From contig JAPPGF010000006.1 of the NCBI GenBank assembly GCA_028875075.1, positions 94,506 through 158,505 of the forward strand: DNA of 64,000 bases, given 5' to 3'. Shown here one piece after another: positions 35,174 to 43,925 of this stretch. Within the stretch, counting starts at the first letter, position 1. Each line of letters starts with the position of its first letter. The notes beneath the pieces are model-generated. The model had not been told where the DNA came from. It searched no databases and was given only the letters and a program-made list of their open reading frames with translations. The stretch is from Gemmatimonadota bacterium. Its GTDB lineage: Bacteria > Gemmatimonadota > Gemmatimonadetes > Longimicrobiales > Gaopeijiaceae. A program made the translations under genes and the position numbers.

Positions 35174-36865
35174 CTAGGGTGCGGCCGGCTCCATCTCGAG
35201 CAGCTCGCGCGCTCTCGGAACCTCGGCCAACGCCCGCGCGATCTCGGGATCCAGCTGGCTCGCCACCAGCAGCTCCGCGGAGGGCCCCCAACGCAGGTCC
35301 GCGATCAGCGCGAGCAGCGTGAAGCGCAGTTCCGGCGTGTCCGCGTCGGGCGGGACCTCGATGCCCTCGGAGCGCACCCGCTCCAGATAGGACTCGACTG
35401 CCTCATCGGCGACGGCATCGCTCAACAGCGCGGTCGGCTCGTCCAGCAGCTCGCGGCGCTCGGTCACGTAGCTGGCGGCCCACCGGGTCCCGATCGCCCG
35501 CTGGCCGGCCCGCAGCCGCCAGTTGGGGACCGCCGGGGGCCGGGGGAGGATCACGTCGGGCCGGATTCCGCCGCCGCCGTAGAGTGTGCGACCGTTCGCG
35601 CTCCGGCAGCTGGGGAGTCCCGTCGTGTCTACCGGCTCGCCGCGCAGATCGCGGTAGCGCGAGACCGGAATGTCGGAGTACGCGCGCTGGATCACCCTTC
35701 CGCACGGCGTCCGGCCCCGGCCGACGTTGATGTAGATCTGCCCCGTGATCGTCGAGCCGTTGTTGAGCGGGAGGATCAGCATCACGAGCGCCTTGCCCAC
35801 CGTGGTTCGTCCCACCACGAGCGCCCGGTCATGGTCCTGGAGCGCGCCGGACACGAGCTCCGAGGCGGACGCCGTGTTCTCGTTCACCAACACGACCAGC
35901 GGATGGTTGCGCTGGCTCTGCCAGAAGGAACGCTCCACCCGGATCGTGTCGGTCACCGCCTCCTTGCGTCCGAACATCGTGTGGACGATCGCGCCCTCGG
36001 GCAGGAACTCTCCGGCGATCTCGGCGGACTGATCCACAAACCCGCCTCCGTTGTCGCGCAGATCCAGGATCAGCGCCTTCATGCCCTGCTCCTCGAGCTC
36101 CTCGACGCGCCCCCTCAGGTGGTCGGCAACGTTGCGGGAGTCGAAGCTGAGGATGCGCACGTATCCGACGCTGTCGTTCAGCATCACGGCCCCGGGCACG
36201 ACCGTCCCCTCATCCGGGCGCTCGCGCCTCACCGTGCGCTCGAGGCTCGTCCGGCTTCCGTCCAGCGCCCATCGGTCGAGCCCCAGCGTCACGCTGGACC
36301 CTCTGGGTCCGCTCAGCACGATCTCGAGCTCGATCTCGCTCGTGGCCCTCACCGGTTCGCCGTCGATCAGGACCAGCTCGTCACCCGGCAAGATGTCTTC
36401 GCGCTCCGCCCTCGTGCCCGGGAGCACCTGCCGCACCAGCGGGCGCCCCTGCACGAAGGCGAACGCGACCGGCAGGGGAACATAGCGGCCCTCGCGGAAC
36501 TCCTCGGCCTTCTCAGGATTCAGCCGCTCGTAGGGGATGTAGCCCGAGAAGGGGTCTGCCGTGTTGATCATCGCCGTGATCGCGGCGGTCACCAGGCGGT
36601 GCATCTGGAGCGAGTCCGGGTGGTTCACTCGCAGATGATTGAGCACCTGGCTGAACAGGCTCAGGTCCTCGGCCAGCGTGAACGGTCGGAGCAGCCGCTC
36701 CGGGGCCGTCGCGGTATCGCCGGGCATGACCTCCGCGGTATCCGCGGCGGGCGCCTCCGGGGGTGCCTCTCCGGGCGCCTGAGCCAGTGCCGGGGCCGCC
36801 GTGAAGGCGGCGAGCACCACACCTGTCAGGAGAAGCCGCACGGCGGAGGCAAGCGGGCCGGTCAT
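35174..36865 (-). CDS. C-terminal processing serine protease (S41 family)
   Basis: A 563-residue periplasmic protease of the tail-specific type. A signal peptide (residues 1-28, LLTGVVLAAFTAAPALAQA) is followed by a helical region, a PDZ domain (about 160-240, LPLPVAFAFVQGRPLVRQVL and GDELVLIDGEPV) and the catalytic domain. There the nucleophile Ser is in ENTASASELVSGAL and the Lys in RTTVGKALVM. A helical extension of about 90 residues ends it. It overlaps the TPR gene stop by 4 bp. Confidence 0.93.
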   Translation of the reverse strand: MTGPLASAVRLLLTGVVLAAFTAAPALAQAPGEAPPEAPAADTAEVMPGDTATAPERLLRPFTLAEDLSLFSQVLNHLRVNHPDSLQMHRLVTAAITAMINTADPFSGYIPYERLNPEKAEEFREGRYVPLPVAFAFVQGRPLVRQVLPGTRAEREDILPGDELVLIDGEPVRATSEIELEIVLSGPRGSSVTLGLDRWALDGSRTSLERTVRRERPDEGTVVPGAVMLNDSVGYVRILSFDSRNVADHLRGRVEELEEQGMKALILDLRDNGGGFVDQSAEIAGEFLPEGAIVHTMFGRKEAVTDTIRVERSFWQSQRNHPLVVLVNENTASASELVSGALQDHDRALVVGRTTVGKALVMLILPLNNGSTITGQIYINVGRGRTPCGRVIQRAYSDIPVSRYRDLRGEPVDTTGLPSCRSANGRTLYGGGGIRPDVILPRPPAVPNWRLRAGQRAIGTRWAASYVTERRELLDEPTALLSDAVADEAVESYLERVRSEGIEVPPDADTPELRFTLLALIADLRWGPSAELLVASQLDPEIARALAEVPRARELLEMEPAAP

Positions 36866-38094
36866 CGGTCGCGCTCCCGGCCCCCAGCCTGCAGGGCGGC
36901 GAGTCGGTTCTGTACGCTGGCCCGGGTCCGGTCGTACCGGGGAGCCAGGCTCAGGAATCGTTCGTAGTGCGTGACCGCCTGCTCCGCGTCGCCGGTGCGC
37001 TCCGCCAGGGCCCCCATCACGACATGGGGCGCGGCGAAGTGCGGGTTCGACTTGACCGCCTCCTCGGCTTCGGCCCGCGCACCCGATGCATCCCCGCCGA
37101 GAGCCAGGATGCCCGCGAGCTTCATGCGCAGCGCGGGCTCGTACGGGGCCAGGTCGACGGCCATCCGGTAGCGGAACTCCGCGTCCGCGGTGTCGCCTGC
37201 GGCCAGGGAGAGGCGCGCGAGCCCCTCGTGCGCCGGATGGTAGCTCAGGTCTTCTTCCAGGGCCTGGTCGTAGTCTCTCCGGGCCTGCGCCGGGTCGCCC
37301 AGCACCTCGGCCATCAGGCCCATCGAGTGGAGCTGGTCCGCCTTGGACAGATAGAAGATCACGAGTTCTTCCTCGTCGGTCTTCCGCAGCGCGGCGAGCG
37401 CCGAGTCGTACTCGATCCTGGCCTCCTCGTATCGGCCCGCGATCGCCATCAGATGGGCCCGCTCCGAGATCCAGTACCCGCGCGTCGTCGAGTCCGCCCG
37501 CTGTACCACGGTCCCATAGAGGTCGAGGGCGAGATCGATGTCGTGGTTGGCGTACGCGAACAGCGCCCGCACGCTGGGACCCATGTCCCGGACGAGATTC
37601 TCGACTTCGTACTCGAGCTGGATGTCGTCGAACACGTCGAGCGGATCGAAGTCCCGTGCCATGCTCCTGACCAGGCCCTGCACGAGATGTTCCTCGAACG
37701 GACGGAACTGCAAAGGAGCCTTGAGCGAGGCGGCGTGCCGCAGCGAGTCCGCGAGGACGCCGACCGCCGAGCGGCGGCCGAACAACATGTACTGCGCAAG
37801 CTCGCGCGGCTCGGTCAGAAGCATTGCCGTGCGCCAACCCTCCAAGGGCTCGGCCCAGTCGGGCTGGAGCCGCGCGGCCCAGCGGAAGTACTCGACGGCG
37901 CGCCGGGGATCACGCTCGAGGCTCTCGACGGCCACGTCGTAGTAGGCGCGCGCGCTGTTGGGGTCGGCTCCGTCCGGAAGCTCGGGCCGACGCTCGCTTT
38001 CCTGCGAGGAGACGGGCGCCCCCGGGGCGAGCAGGAGACCCAGCAATGCCCAACAAAAGCGCGCAGCGACGCTGTCGGATCGCGACCGAGGCAC
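36862..38094 (-). CDS. TPR-repeat protein, predicted secreted
   Basis: A 410-residue protein with an N-terminal hydrophobic signal (RFCWALLGLLLAPGAPVS, about 10-28) and several tetratricopeptide-like repeats, for example AEFRYRMAVDLAPYEPALRM and AVTHYERFLSLAPRYDRT. TPRs bind partner proteins. It is coupled by 4 bp to the S41 protease gene downstream, so a role in substrate delivery or assembly with that protease is a fair guess. GTG 38094 was chosen, with GGGAGGT upstream. Confidence 0.85.
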   Translation of the reverse strand: MPRSRSDSVAARFCWALLGLLLAPGAPVSSQESERRPELPDGADPNSARAYYDVAVESLERDPRRAVEYFRWAARLQPDWAEPLEGWRTAMLLTEPRELAQYMLFGRRSAVGVLADSLRHAASLKAPLQFRPFEEHLVQGLVRSMARDFDPLDVFDDIQLEYEVENLVRDMGPSVRALFAYANHDIDLALDLYGTVVQRADSTTRGYWISERAHLMAIAGRYEEARIEYDSALAALRKTDEEELVIFYLSKADQLHSMGLMAEVLGDPAQARRDYDQALEEDLSYHPAHEGLARLSLAAGDTADAEFRYRMAVDLAPYEPALRMKLAGILALGGDASGARAEAEEAVKSNPHFAAPHVVMGALAERTGDAEQAVTHYERFLSLAPRYDRTRASVQNRLAALQAGGRERDR

Positions 38095-38247
38095 CGGGAC
38101 CTCCCGGGCGAGGACATGAGGGGGCACAGCCGCAGCCCCCGGGACCGTTCGGCAACTTGCTACCCCGGAGCGGGCGAGGCTATCCCAGGGACGGCCGGCG
38201 GCGGCGCCCGCGGGCGGACGGGCTCCGCCGCCTCGGACGCGGCCCGT

Positions 38248-38277
38248 TTGACGGGGGCTCCGTCTTGCGGATACCGT
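38248..38277 (+). promoter_or_regulatory. Predicted promoter of the terC riboswitch transcript
   Basis: TTGACG, 18-bp spacer, TACCGT. A start site about 7 bp downstream would fall at 38284, exactly at the first stem of the riboswitch. The two boxes match those of the HU promoter. Confidence 0.6.
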
Positions 38278-38281
38278 GCAA

Positions 38282-38416
38282 CCCGGAAGGGGAGTAGCTC
38301 GCCGACACATTCGGCGGCTGGGCCGTCAATACTGCGCTGTGGCGCGTCGTCGCCCGCGCACGGTCCGGCCGGGACGCGGGACCGGTAGCGCGGTCCGACG
38401 TCAGAGCGAGACCTTC
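38282..38416 (+). ncRNA. yybP-ykoY manganese riboswitch
   Basis: This untranslated region carries the conserved pieces of the yybP-ykoY aptamer in the right order: GGGGAGTAGC at 38289-38298, GTCAATAC at 38325-38332 and GAGACCTT at 38408-38415. The closing stem pairs GAAGG with CCTTC. Between them are the variable GC-rich helices. In this class Mn2+ binding controls membrane-transporter genes, commonly TerC/Alx and MntP families. The gene that follows is a TerC family member. The 3' strand of the closing stem is shared with the terminator below, the classic switching layout. Confidence 0.88.
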
Positions 38417-38450
38417 GTTCAGGCCCGCGAGCCTGGGCGAAGGTCTTTTT
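38410..38450 (+). terminator. Riboswitch intrinsic terminator
   Basis: GACCTTCG (38410-38417) pairs with CGAAGGTC (38438-38445), with an inner AGGC/GCCT stem, followed by TTTTT. Its left arm reuses the CCTTC that closes the riboswitch, so the two folds exclude each other. Mn2+-stabilised aptamer would prevent this hairpin and let terC be read. It lies 34 bp before the terC start. Confidence 0.85.
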
Positions 38451-38483
38451 CTTGTGCCTTGGGAGGGGCGAGCCGGAGAGCCG

Positions 38484-39467
38484 ATGACGCAGCTTTGGCT
38501 TTGGTTGGGGTTCGGCGCCTTCATCGCGGTCATGCTGGCGGTCGACCTCGGGATCGTGAACCGCAAGGCTCGCGTCATCTCGGTGCGCGAGGCCGCGCGC
38601 TGGACCGCGGTCGTGGTGAGTACGGCGGCCGCCTTCAACAGCTGGATCTTCCTGGCGCACGGCAGGCAGTCGGGGCTCGAATTCCTGACCGGCTACCTGA
38701 TCGAGCTCGCACTCTCGGTCGACAACATCTTCGTCTTCATCCTCATCTTCAGCTACTTCAGGGTGCCCGCGGTCTATCAGCACCGCGTGCTCTTCTGGGG
38801 CATCTTCGGGGCTCTGGTCATGCGCGGGATGATGATCGCAGCGGGCTGGCTGCTGATAGAGCGGTTTCACTGGATCATCTACGTGTTCGGCGCCTTCCTG
38901 GTCTTCACCGGCATCCGGATGGCGGTCCAGGACGAAACCGAGATCGAGCCCGAAGCCAATCCCGTGCTCCGCCTGGTGCGGCGGCTCCTCCCTGTGACCA
39001 GCACCTACGAGGGCCAGCGCTTCTTCGTGCGCGCCCGGCTGGGGGACGGCACCCTCCGGCTGATGGCGACCCCGCTGGCGGTGGTTCTGGTGATGGTGGA
39101 GACGACGGACCTTGTCTTCGCCGTGGATTCGATTCCCGCGGTGTTCGCGATCACGACCGACCCGTTCCTCGTCTTCACCTCCAACGTCTTCGCGATCCTG
39201 GGCCTGCGCTCGCTGTACTTCCTGCTTGCGGGCATCATCGAGAAATTCCACTTCCTCAAGCTGGGCCTCGCCGTCGTGCTCACCTTCGTCGGCGTCAAGA
39301 TGCTCATCACCTACTTCCACGTGGAGATTCCCGTGGGCATCTCCCTGGCCGCGGTGGGCGCGGTGCTCGCCCTGTCGGTGATCGCCTCGCTGGCCTTTCC
39401 GAAGGCCGCCGAGGCGCATGCCCCGGTCGCGCGCCCCTCCTCCTCCAGGGCCAGGCCGCACACCTGA
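38484..39467 (+). CDS. terC: TerC-family membrane protein (probable manganese exporter)
   Basis: A 327-residue integral membrane protein with about eight helices. Family signatures are acidic residues within helices: LAVDLGIVNRKARVIS, IELALSVDNIFVFILIF and VETTDLVFAVDSIPAVFAIT. TerC/Alx proteins are linked to manganese export, and the upstream yybP-ykoY riboswitch supports Mn2+ as the signal. ATG 38484 has GGAG about 8 nt upstream; the ORF's earlier start lacks homology. It appears to be transcribed alone, with its own promoter and Mn2+-controlled attenuator. Confidence 0.93.
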   Translation: MTQLWLWLGFGAFIAVMLAVDLGIVNRKARVISVREAARWTAVVVSTAAAFNSWIFLAHGRQSGLEFLTGYLIELALSVDNIFVFILIFSYFRVPAVYQHRVLFWGIFGALVMRGMMIAAGWLLIERFHWIIYVFGAFLVFTGIRMAVQDETEIEPEANPVLRLVRRLLPVTSTYEGQRFFVRARLGDGTLRLMATPLAVVLVMVETTDLVFAVDSIPAVFAITTDPFLVFTSNVFAILGLRSLYFLLAGIIEKFHFLKLGLAVVLTFVGVKMLITYFHVEIPVGISLAAVGAVLALSVIASLAFPKAAEAHAPVARPSSSRARPHT

Positions 39468-39949
39468 GCGTACGGGTCCGGACAAGCCGCGCCGGCCGCC
39501 CACTCGCGTGGTGCCCTCCGAGCCGCTGCCGGCCTCAGCCCGCCGTGGTCCTGTTCCATCGATTCCACGACCGCTGGACACGTGCCGGCGCGGCCGGATG
39601 ACGGACCCCCGGCCGGCCCGCGGCGACCGCCAATCGGACCGGACGCAGGGCCCGAACACCGGACGAGGCCGGCCCTGTTGGCCCGTGGGCGTTGGCCCTC
39701 CAACGGAAGTGCCGGAAACCTCCCTGGCACATGGGCTGCCCTCCTCGACTCCGGGCCCGGCGAGTACCGACTCTCACTCGAGTCTCGCCGGTCATCGCGG
39801 AAGAGTACCGTTTGACGCGAACGCCCCTTCTTGAATAGGTTTTTTTGCTTAGCCCGGTAACTTGAGCCGCGCTTCTGCGTATCCTGAACGCCCCGCACGA
39901 TCCGACCACAACGACGCGGGCGAGCCAACCTGCCAAGGAGGATTTCCGG
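39468..39949. other. Intergenic region upstream of TPR lipoprotein
   Basis: About 480 bp with no believable gene on either strand. The last 140 bp are richer in A+T and hold a promoter candidate at 39812-39841 and a strong ribosome site (AAGGAGG) before 39950. Confidence 0.45.
39812..39841 (+). promoter_or_regulatory. Candidate promoter of the TPR lipoprotein
   Basis: TTGACG, 18 bp, TAGGTT, giving a leader of about 100 nt before the ATG at 39950. The box pattern agrees with the HU and terC promoters. Confidence 0.45.
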
Positions 39950-41380
39950 ATGAGATTCTGTATCCGATTCATGCTGGCCTGCCTGCTGGCTACGACAGCG
40001 GCCGGCTGTGCCTCTGCGGGTGGCGGTGCCTCGCCGGACGGCATGCGACCTCGTGAGACCTCCGAGACCCGCGACGCGGAGAGCGCCCTCAACCTCGCCC
40101 TGATCTCGGACGCGGAACAGGCCGAGTCGAGCTACGAGACGGCGCTCAGCGCGGCGCAGGCCGCGATCACGGCCGATACCATGAACCCGCTCGCGTACAA
40201 GCTTGCCGGACAGGCCCTCATAGGCCTCGGCCGAGTGGACGAGGCCGACGAGATGCTGGACATGGCCGAAGAGCTTCGGCCCGCGTACGTCGCGGAGGAG
40301 ACCGAAGGGATCCGCGAGAACGCCTGGATCGAGCAGTACCAGCTTGCCCAGCCGCTGATGGAGGCGGGCGACTACCTCGGTGCGGCCGAGGTCCTCGAGA
40401 CCGCGAACACCATCTATCAGCAGCGCCCCGAGATCAAGGTGGTGCTCGGACAGATCTACGTGCAGGAGGGACAGCCCGATCGGGCCATAATGTACTTTCG
40501 CCAGGCGGACTCGCTCATCGATGCGCGGGCGATGCAGGTGGATTCGGCTATGGCCGCGGACTGGCGGGACCAGCAGGCGGACATCCCCGTGCAGGTGGCC
40601 CAGGCCCTGATCAGCGCGGAGCGCTATGACGAGGCCGCGGACCAACTGCGCGGTCTCATGGCGCAGGATCCCGACAACGTGCTGTACGCCAACAACCTCG
40701 CATCGGTCTACATCGAGACGGATCAGCCGGACCTGGCGGCCGGTGTCTACGAAGAGTTGCTGCAGCGGACCAACCTGGCCCCGCGCGACTACTACAGCAT
40801 CGGCGTGGGCTATTACAACCTCGCGCGCTACGACGACGCGGCCGCAACCTTCCAGCAGGGGGCACGGCTCGCCCAGCGGGACCGCGACTCCATCGAGATG
40901 TGGGCGCGCTCGATCCAGATGTACCACATGCAGGACTCGACGCGGGTGACGCCCGAGAGCCTGCAGGAGATCATCGGCGTGCTGGAGCGCTGGATCGAGC
41001 TCGATCCTAACTCACAGGCGGGCAACCTGATCCTCGCACAGGCCGTGAACAACACGGGTGACGACGAGCGGACGGTCGAATTGATCGAGCGCATGGAGGG
41101 CATGGTCGTCCAGGTGATCGACCTCACGCTGCGCCGTGGCCCGTCGGGCGGCGCCACGGTGGTCGGAACCGTGGAGAACCGGAGCGGCGCGCCCGGATCG
41201 CAGGTGGGCATGCAGTTCACCTTCTACGACGCCGCCGGCAACGCGATCGGCAGCCAGACCGCGCAGGTCACGCTGACGGGTCCGCAAGCCACGCAAACGA
41301 CGGCCGGCGGCCGTACGCCCATCGAGGTCGTATTCGATTCGGATCAGCAGGTCGACGGCTACAGCTACAGTATTCTGTAA
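39950..41380 (+). CDS. TPR lipoprotein with FxLYD-like C-terminal domain
   Basis: A 476-residue predicted lipoprotein. The signal peptide (MRFCIRFMLACLLATTAAGC) ends at the lipobox Cys20. Residues about 60-370 form tetratricopeptide-like repeats (for example YEELLQRTNLAPRDYYSIGV). The last 95 residues look like an FxLYD domain (VVGTVENRSGAPGSQVGMQF then TFYDAAGNAIG), a beta fold common in secreted proteins. AAGGAGG ahead of the ATG is the strongest ribosome site in the window. No enzymatic motif is seen; a scaffold or secretion-assembly role is inferred. Confidence 0.88.
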   Translation: MRFCIRFMLACLLATTAAGCASAGGGASPDGMRPRETSETRDAESALNLALISDAEQAESSYETALSAAQAAITADTMNPLAYKLAGQALIGLGRVDEADEMLDMAEELRPAYVAEETEGIRENAWIEQYQLAQPLMEAGDYLGAAEVLETANTIYQQRPEIKVVLGQIYVQEGQPDRAIMYFRQADSLIDARAMQVDSAMAADWRDQQADIPVQVAQALISAERYDEAADQLRGLMAQDPDNVLYANNLASVYIETDQPDLAAGVYEELLQRTNLAPRDYYSIGVGYYNLARYDDAAATFQQGARLAQRDRDSIEMWARSIQMYHMQDSTRVTPESLQEIIGVLERWIELDPNSQAGNLILAQAVNNTGDDERTVELIERMEGMVVQVIDLTLRRGPSGGATVVGTVENRSGAPGSQVGMQFTFYDAAGNAIGSQTAQVTLTGPQATQTTAGGRTPIEVVFDSDQQVDGYSYSIL

Positions 41381-41402
41381 CCTCAAGAACATCGAGCGGC
41401 GC

Positions 41403-41437
41403 AGCGGGGGACCGACCGAGGAGGCCGGTCCCCCGCT
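41403..41437 (+). terminator. Terminator hairpin after TPR lipoprotein gene
   Basis: AGCGGGGGACCG (41403-41414) and CGGTCCCCCGCT (41426-41437) form a perfect 12-bp stem with an 11-base loop, 22 bp past the stop codon. The following CTTCG has few T's, so termination may rest on the hairpin strength. Confidence 0.7.
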
Positions 41438-41509
41438 CTTCGTCGGGGCCCCGGGGCTCCGCCCCACACGCTTGGTTTTGCCCTGCCCGCCCGGTAGATT
41501 GGCCGCCAC

Positions 41510-41582
41510 GCGGGCGTAGCTCAGTTGGTAGAGCATCAGCTTCCCAAGCTGAGGGTCGCCGGTTCGAGCCCGGTCGCCCGCT
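41510..41582 (+). tRNA. tRNA-Gly (anticodon CCC)
   Basis: A complete 73-base cloverleaf: acceptor GCGGGCG/CGCCCGC, D arm with GCTC...GAGC, anticodon stem TCAGC/GCTGA with loop TTCCCAA giving anticodon CCC, and T arm GCCGG-TTCGAGC-CCGGT. The discriminator base is T, as in bacterial tRNA-Gly. The CCA end is not encoded (CTCTGG follows). It reads GGG, a frequent codon in GC-rich genomes. Confidence 0.97.
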
Positions 41583-42002
41583 CTGGCCCCGAGGAGCCGC
41601 CCGCGCCGCGTACAGGTCCGCGTCTCTCTCGGCATGCCCGACGCGGTCACCGACGTGGCCCGGTCGCGTCCGGCCGTACGTCACATCGACGGACCGGCCC
41701 CGCCCGGGTCGCGGACTCGCCCCCACCGCGGCGCCGTGCCGCCGTTGGCGGGTTTTCGGCAAGACACGCGGCACTGCTCGTTCCGCAAGCCCCGATCGGT
41801 CCGGCGCGGCCGGGACCCGGTTGTCTACCCGGGCGGGGCGCCGCTCGGCGGCGTGGGTCCTACCCAGTCCCCCGCCGAGGGGCAGCCGGAGCCGGAGCCG
41901 ATCCCTGCCTCGAAGGGGCAGGTCCCCGCGCCGTGGCCGCAGCTCCAGATGAACTTGAGATAATGACGTCCAAGCTGTTGAACGACAACAAGATGAATGT
42001 CA
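41583..42002. other. Gene-free stretch after tRNA-Gly
   Basis: 420 bp with no supported gene. Frames on both strands are Pro/Gly/Arg-rich. A short A+T-rich segment at about 41949-42001 stands out from the GC-rich surroundings and lies just past the rdgB stop. No copy of the tRNA 3' end was noticed that would mark an integration site. Confidence 0.45.
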
Positions 42003-42671
42003 TCAGCTGCGGCCTCCGGGCGGCCGGTCCGCTTCCCCGGCCCCGGCGCCACGCCGGGCCAGGTGTTCGGCCAGTGCGCGAAACGCGCGGCCGCGGTGGC
42101 TGCGCGCGTCCTTCTCCGCCGGTTCGATCTCCGCGAACGTGCGCCCGAGCTCGGCATCGAAGAACAGCGGATCATAGCCGAAGCCGGCCGCGCCACTCTC
42201 CGCCTCCGCGACGGTCCCCTCCGCAGTGCCACGGAAGACCTCCACCCTGCCCTCCCCTTGGGCCAACGCCGCAACGCACACGTAGCGCGCCGCGCGGCGC
42301 TCGGGCCCTACGTCGGCAAGCAGCCGAAGCAGGTGGGCGTTGTTGGCTCGGTCCTGCTCGTCCCGCCGCGTGTGTGGGGGGACCGGGGCGAAGCGCCGCG
42401 AGCGCACGCCCGGCGCTCCCCCGAGGGCATCGACCACGATGCCCGAGTCGTCGGCGACGCTCCACAGCCCCGTGAGGCGGCGGAAGTACACTGCCTTGGA
42501 GCGGGCGTTCTCCTCGAACGTATCGTACGGCTCGAGCCGGTCCTCCACGGCGGGCTCCTCGGGGACGCCCGCCTGGTCGAGGTCGAGGAGCTCGAGGTCC
42601 GGCACTCCCGAGAGAATCGCGCGAATCTCGCGCAGCTTGTGCCGGCTCCGGGTGGCCAGGACGAGCTTCAC
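42003..42671 (-). CDS. rdgB: XTP/dITP diphosphatase (RdgB/HAM1)
   Basis: A 222-residue enzyme cleaving dITP and XTP to keep damaged purines out of DNA. The start [15 protein letters not shown], then [36 protein letters not shown] and [19 protein letters not shown] are the family's signatures, and HRGRAFRAL ends the domain. The GTG overlaps the rph stop by 4 bp. The rph-rdgB pairing is widely conserved. Confidence 0.95.
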   Translation of the reverse strand: MKLVLATRSRHKLREIRAILSGVPDLELLDLDQAGVPEEPAVEDRLEPYDTFEENARSKAVYFRRLTGLWSVADDSGIVVDALGGAPGVRSRRFAPVPPHTRRDEQDRANNAHLLRLLADVGPERRAARYVCVAALAQGEGRVEVFRGTAEGTVAEAESGAAGFGYDPLFFDAELGRTFAEIEPAEKDARSHRGRAFRALAEHLARRGAGAGEADRPPGGRS

Positions 42672-43411
42672 CTCGCGCGCCCGGGCTTCGACCCCTCGCC
42701 CAGCGCCCGGCGCTGCGCGGCCACGAGTTGGTGGATACCGGCCATCGCGAGATCCAACAGGTCGTCGAACTGGGCGCGATCGAAGGGACGGCCCTCCGCC
42801 GTGCCCTGCACCTCGACCAGTCCTCCCCTCTCGGTGGCCACGACGTTCATGTCCACCTGTGCATCCGAGTCCTCCCGGTAGTCGAGGTCCAGCCGCGGCT
42901 CGCCGTCCACGAGGCCCACGCTCACCGCCGCCACCAGCTCGCGGAGCGGCAGGCGGGCCAGGAGTCCCTCCTCCAGCAGCGTTCTGCAGGCGAGCGAGAG
43001 AGCCACGCACGCGCCGCTGATCGAAGCCGTCCGCGTACCGCCGTCCGCCTGCAGCACGTCGCAGTCCACCGTGATCGTGCGGGCCCCGAGCGCCGACAGA
43101 TCGGTCACCGAGCGAAGCGAGCGGCCGATCAACCGCTGGATCTCCTGCGTGCGGCCGCTCACGCGACCGCGTTCACGGCTCGAGCGCGTGTGCGTGGCCC
43201 GCGGCAGCATCGCGTACTCGGCGGTCACCCAGCCGGCTCCGCTCGCTTCGCGCCAGGCCGGGACGGCATCCATGACCGAGGCAGCGCAGAGTACGCGTGT
43301 TCGCCCGGTCGCGATCAGGCAGGAGCCTTCCGCGTAGGGCGCCGCGTCCAGCTCCAGCGCGAGGGGCCGGAGGGCGCCGGGACCGCGTCCGTCGTGGCGC
43401 GGCCTGCTCAT
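42668..43411 (-). CDS. rph: Ribonuclease PH
   Basis: A 247-residue phosphorolytic exonuclease that trims tRNA 3' ends. Family segments: [71 protein letters not shown] and [17 protein letters not shown]. The length is typical. It is coupled to rdgB downstream and the adenylyltransferase gene upstream by 4-bp overlaps. Confidence 0.96.
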   Translation of the reverse strand: MSRPRHDGRGPGALRPLALELDAAPYAEGSCLIATGRTRVLCAASVMDAVPAWREASGAGWVTAEYAMLPRATHTRSSRERGRVSGRTQEIQRLIGRSLRSVTDLSALGARTITVDCDVLQADGGTRTASISGACVALSLACRTLLEEGLLARLPLRELVAAVSVGLVDGEPRLDLDYREDSDAQVDMNVVATERGGLVEVQGTAEGRPFDRAQFDDLLDLAMAGIHQLVAAQRRALGEGSKPGRAR

Positions 43412-43899
43412 CGCCCCGCCTCGCGGATACGCCGGACGAGCTCGGTGCTCGAGAATCCCTCCAGGAACGGCAGGATCTCGACGCGCCCCCCCGCGGCCTC
43501 GACCTCCGTACGCCCCACGACGCCGTCCGGGCAGTAGTCGCCGCCCTTGACGAGCACGTCGGGCAGGAGAGCCGCGATCAGCTCGCGCGGCGTGTCCTCG
43601 TCGAACAGGGTTACCCGGTCCACCGCCCCCAGGGAGGCCACGACCCGGGCGCGCGCCCGCTCTCCGACAAGTGGACGCTCGGGGCCCTTGAGTGCCCTGA
43701 CCGACCGATCGGTGTTGAGCGCGACGACCAATAGATCGCCCAGGGCGCGCGCAGCCTCGAGGTGCTGCACATGCCCCGGATGCAGGAGGTCGAAGCAGCC
43801 GTTGGTGAACACGAGACGCTCAGCCCGGGGTCGCCCGAATCGGCTGAGCAGTTCGCTCCGGGCCAGGATCTTCGCCCCTGTACTCGACGGTGCGCTCAT
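43408..43899 (-). CDS. rfaE2: D-glycero-beta-D-manno-heptose 1-phosphate adenylyltransferase
   Basis: A 163-residue nucleotidyltransferase forming ADP-heptose for the lipopolysaccharide core. It has the HIGH-type motif [20 protein letters not shown] and the C-terminal [13 protein letters not shown]. This is only the second half of the E. coli HldE protein. The kinase half is a separate gene about 12 kb away at 55566-56558. ATG overlaps rph by 4 bp. Confidence 0.94.
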   Translation of the reverse strand: MSAPSSTGAKILARSELLSRFGRPRAERLVFTNGCFDLLHPGHVQHLEAARALGDLLVVALNTDRSVRALKGPERPLVGERARARVVASLGAVDRVTLFDEDTPRELIAALLPDVLVKGGDYCPDGVVGRTEVEAAGGRVEILPFLEGFSSTELVRRIREAGR

Positions 43900-43925
43900 G
43901 GTGCACGGACGTCCGGTGCGGGCCT

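Noticed and set aside
41825..42274. Cys/Gly-rich C-terminal peptide on the minus strand after rdgB, suggestive of a small peptide precursor
   Set aside because: No start codon with a ribosome site in this frame, overlap with rdgB and no adjacent modification enzymes.
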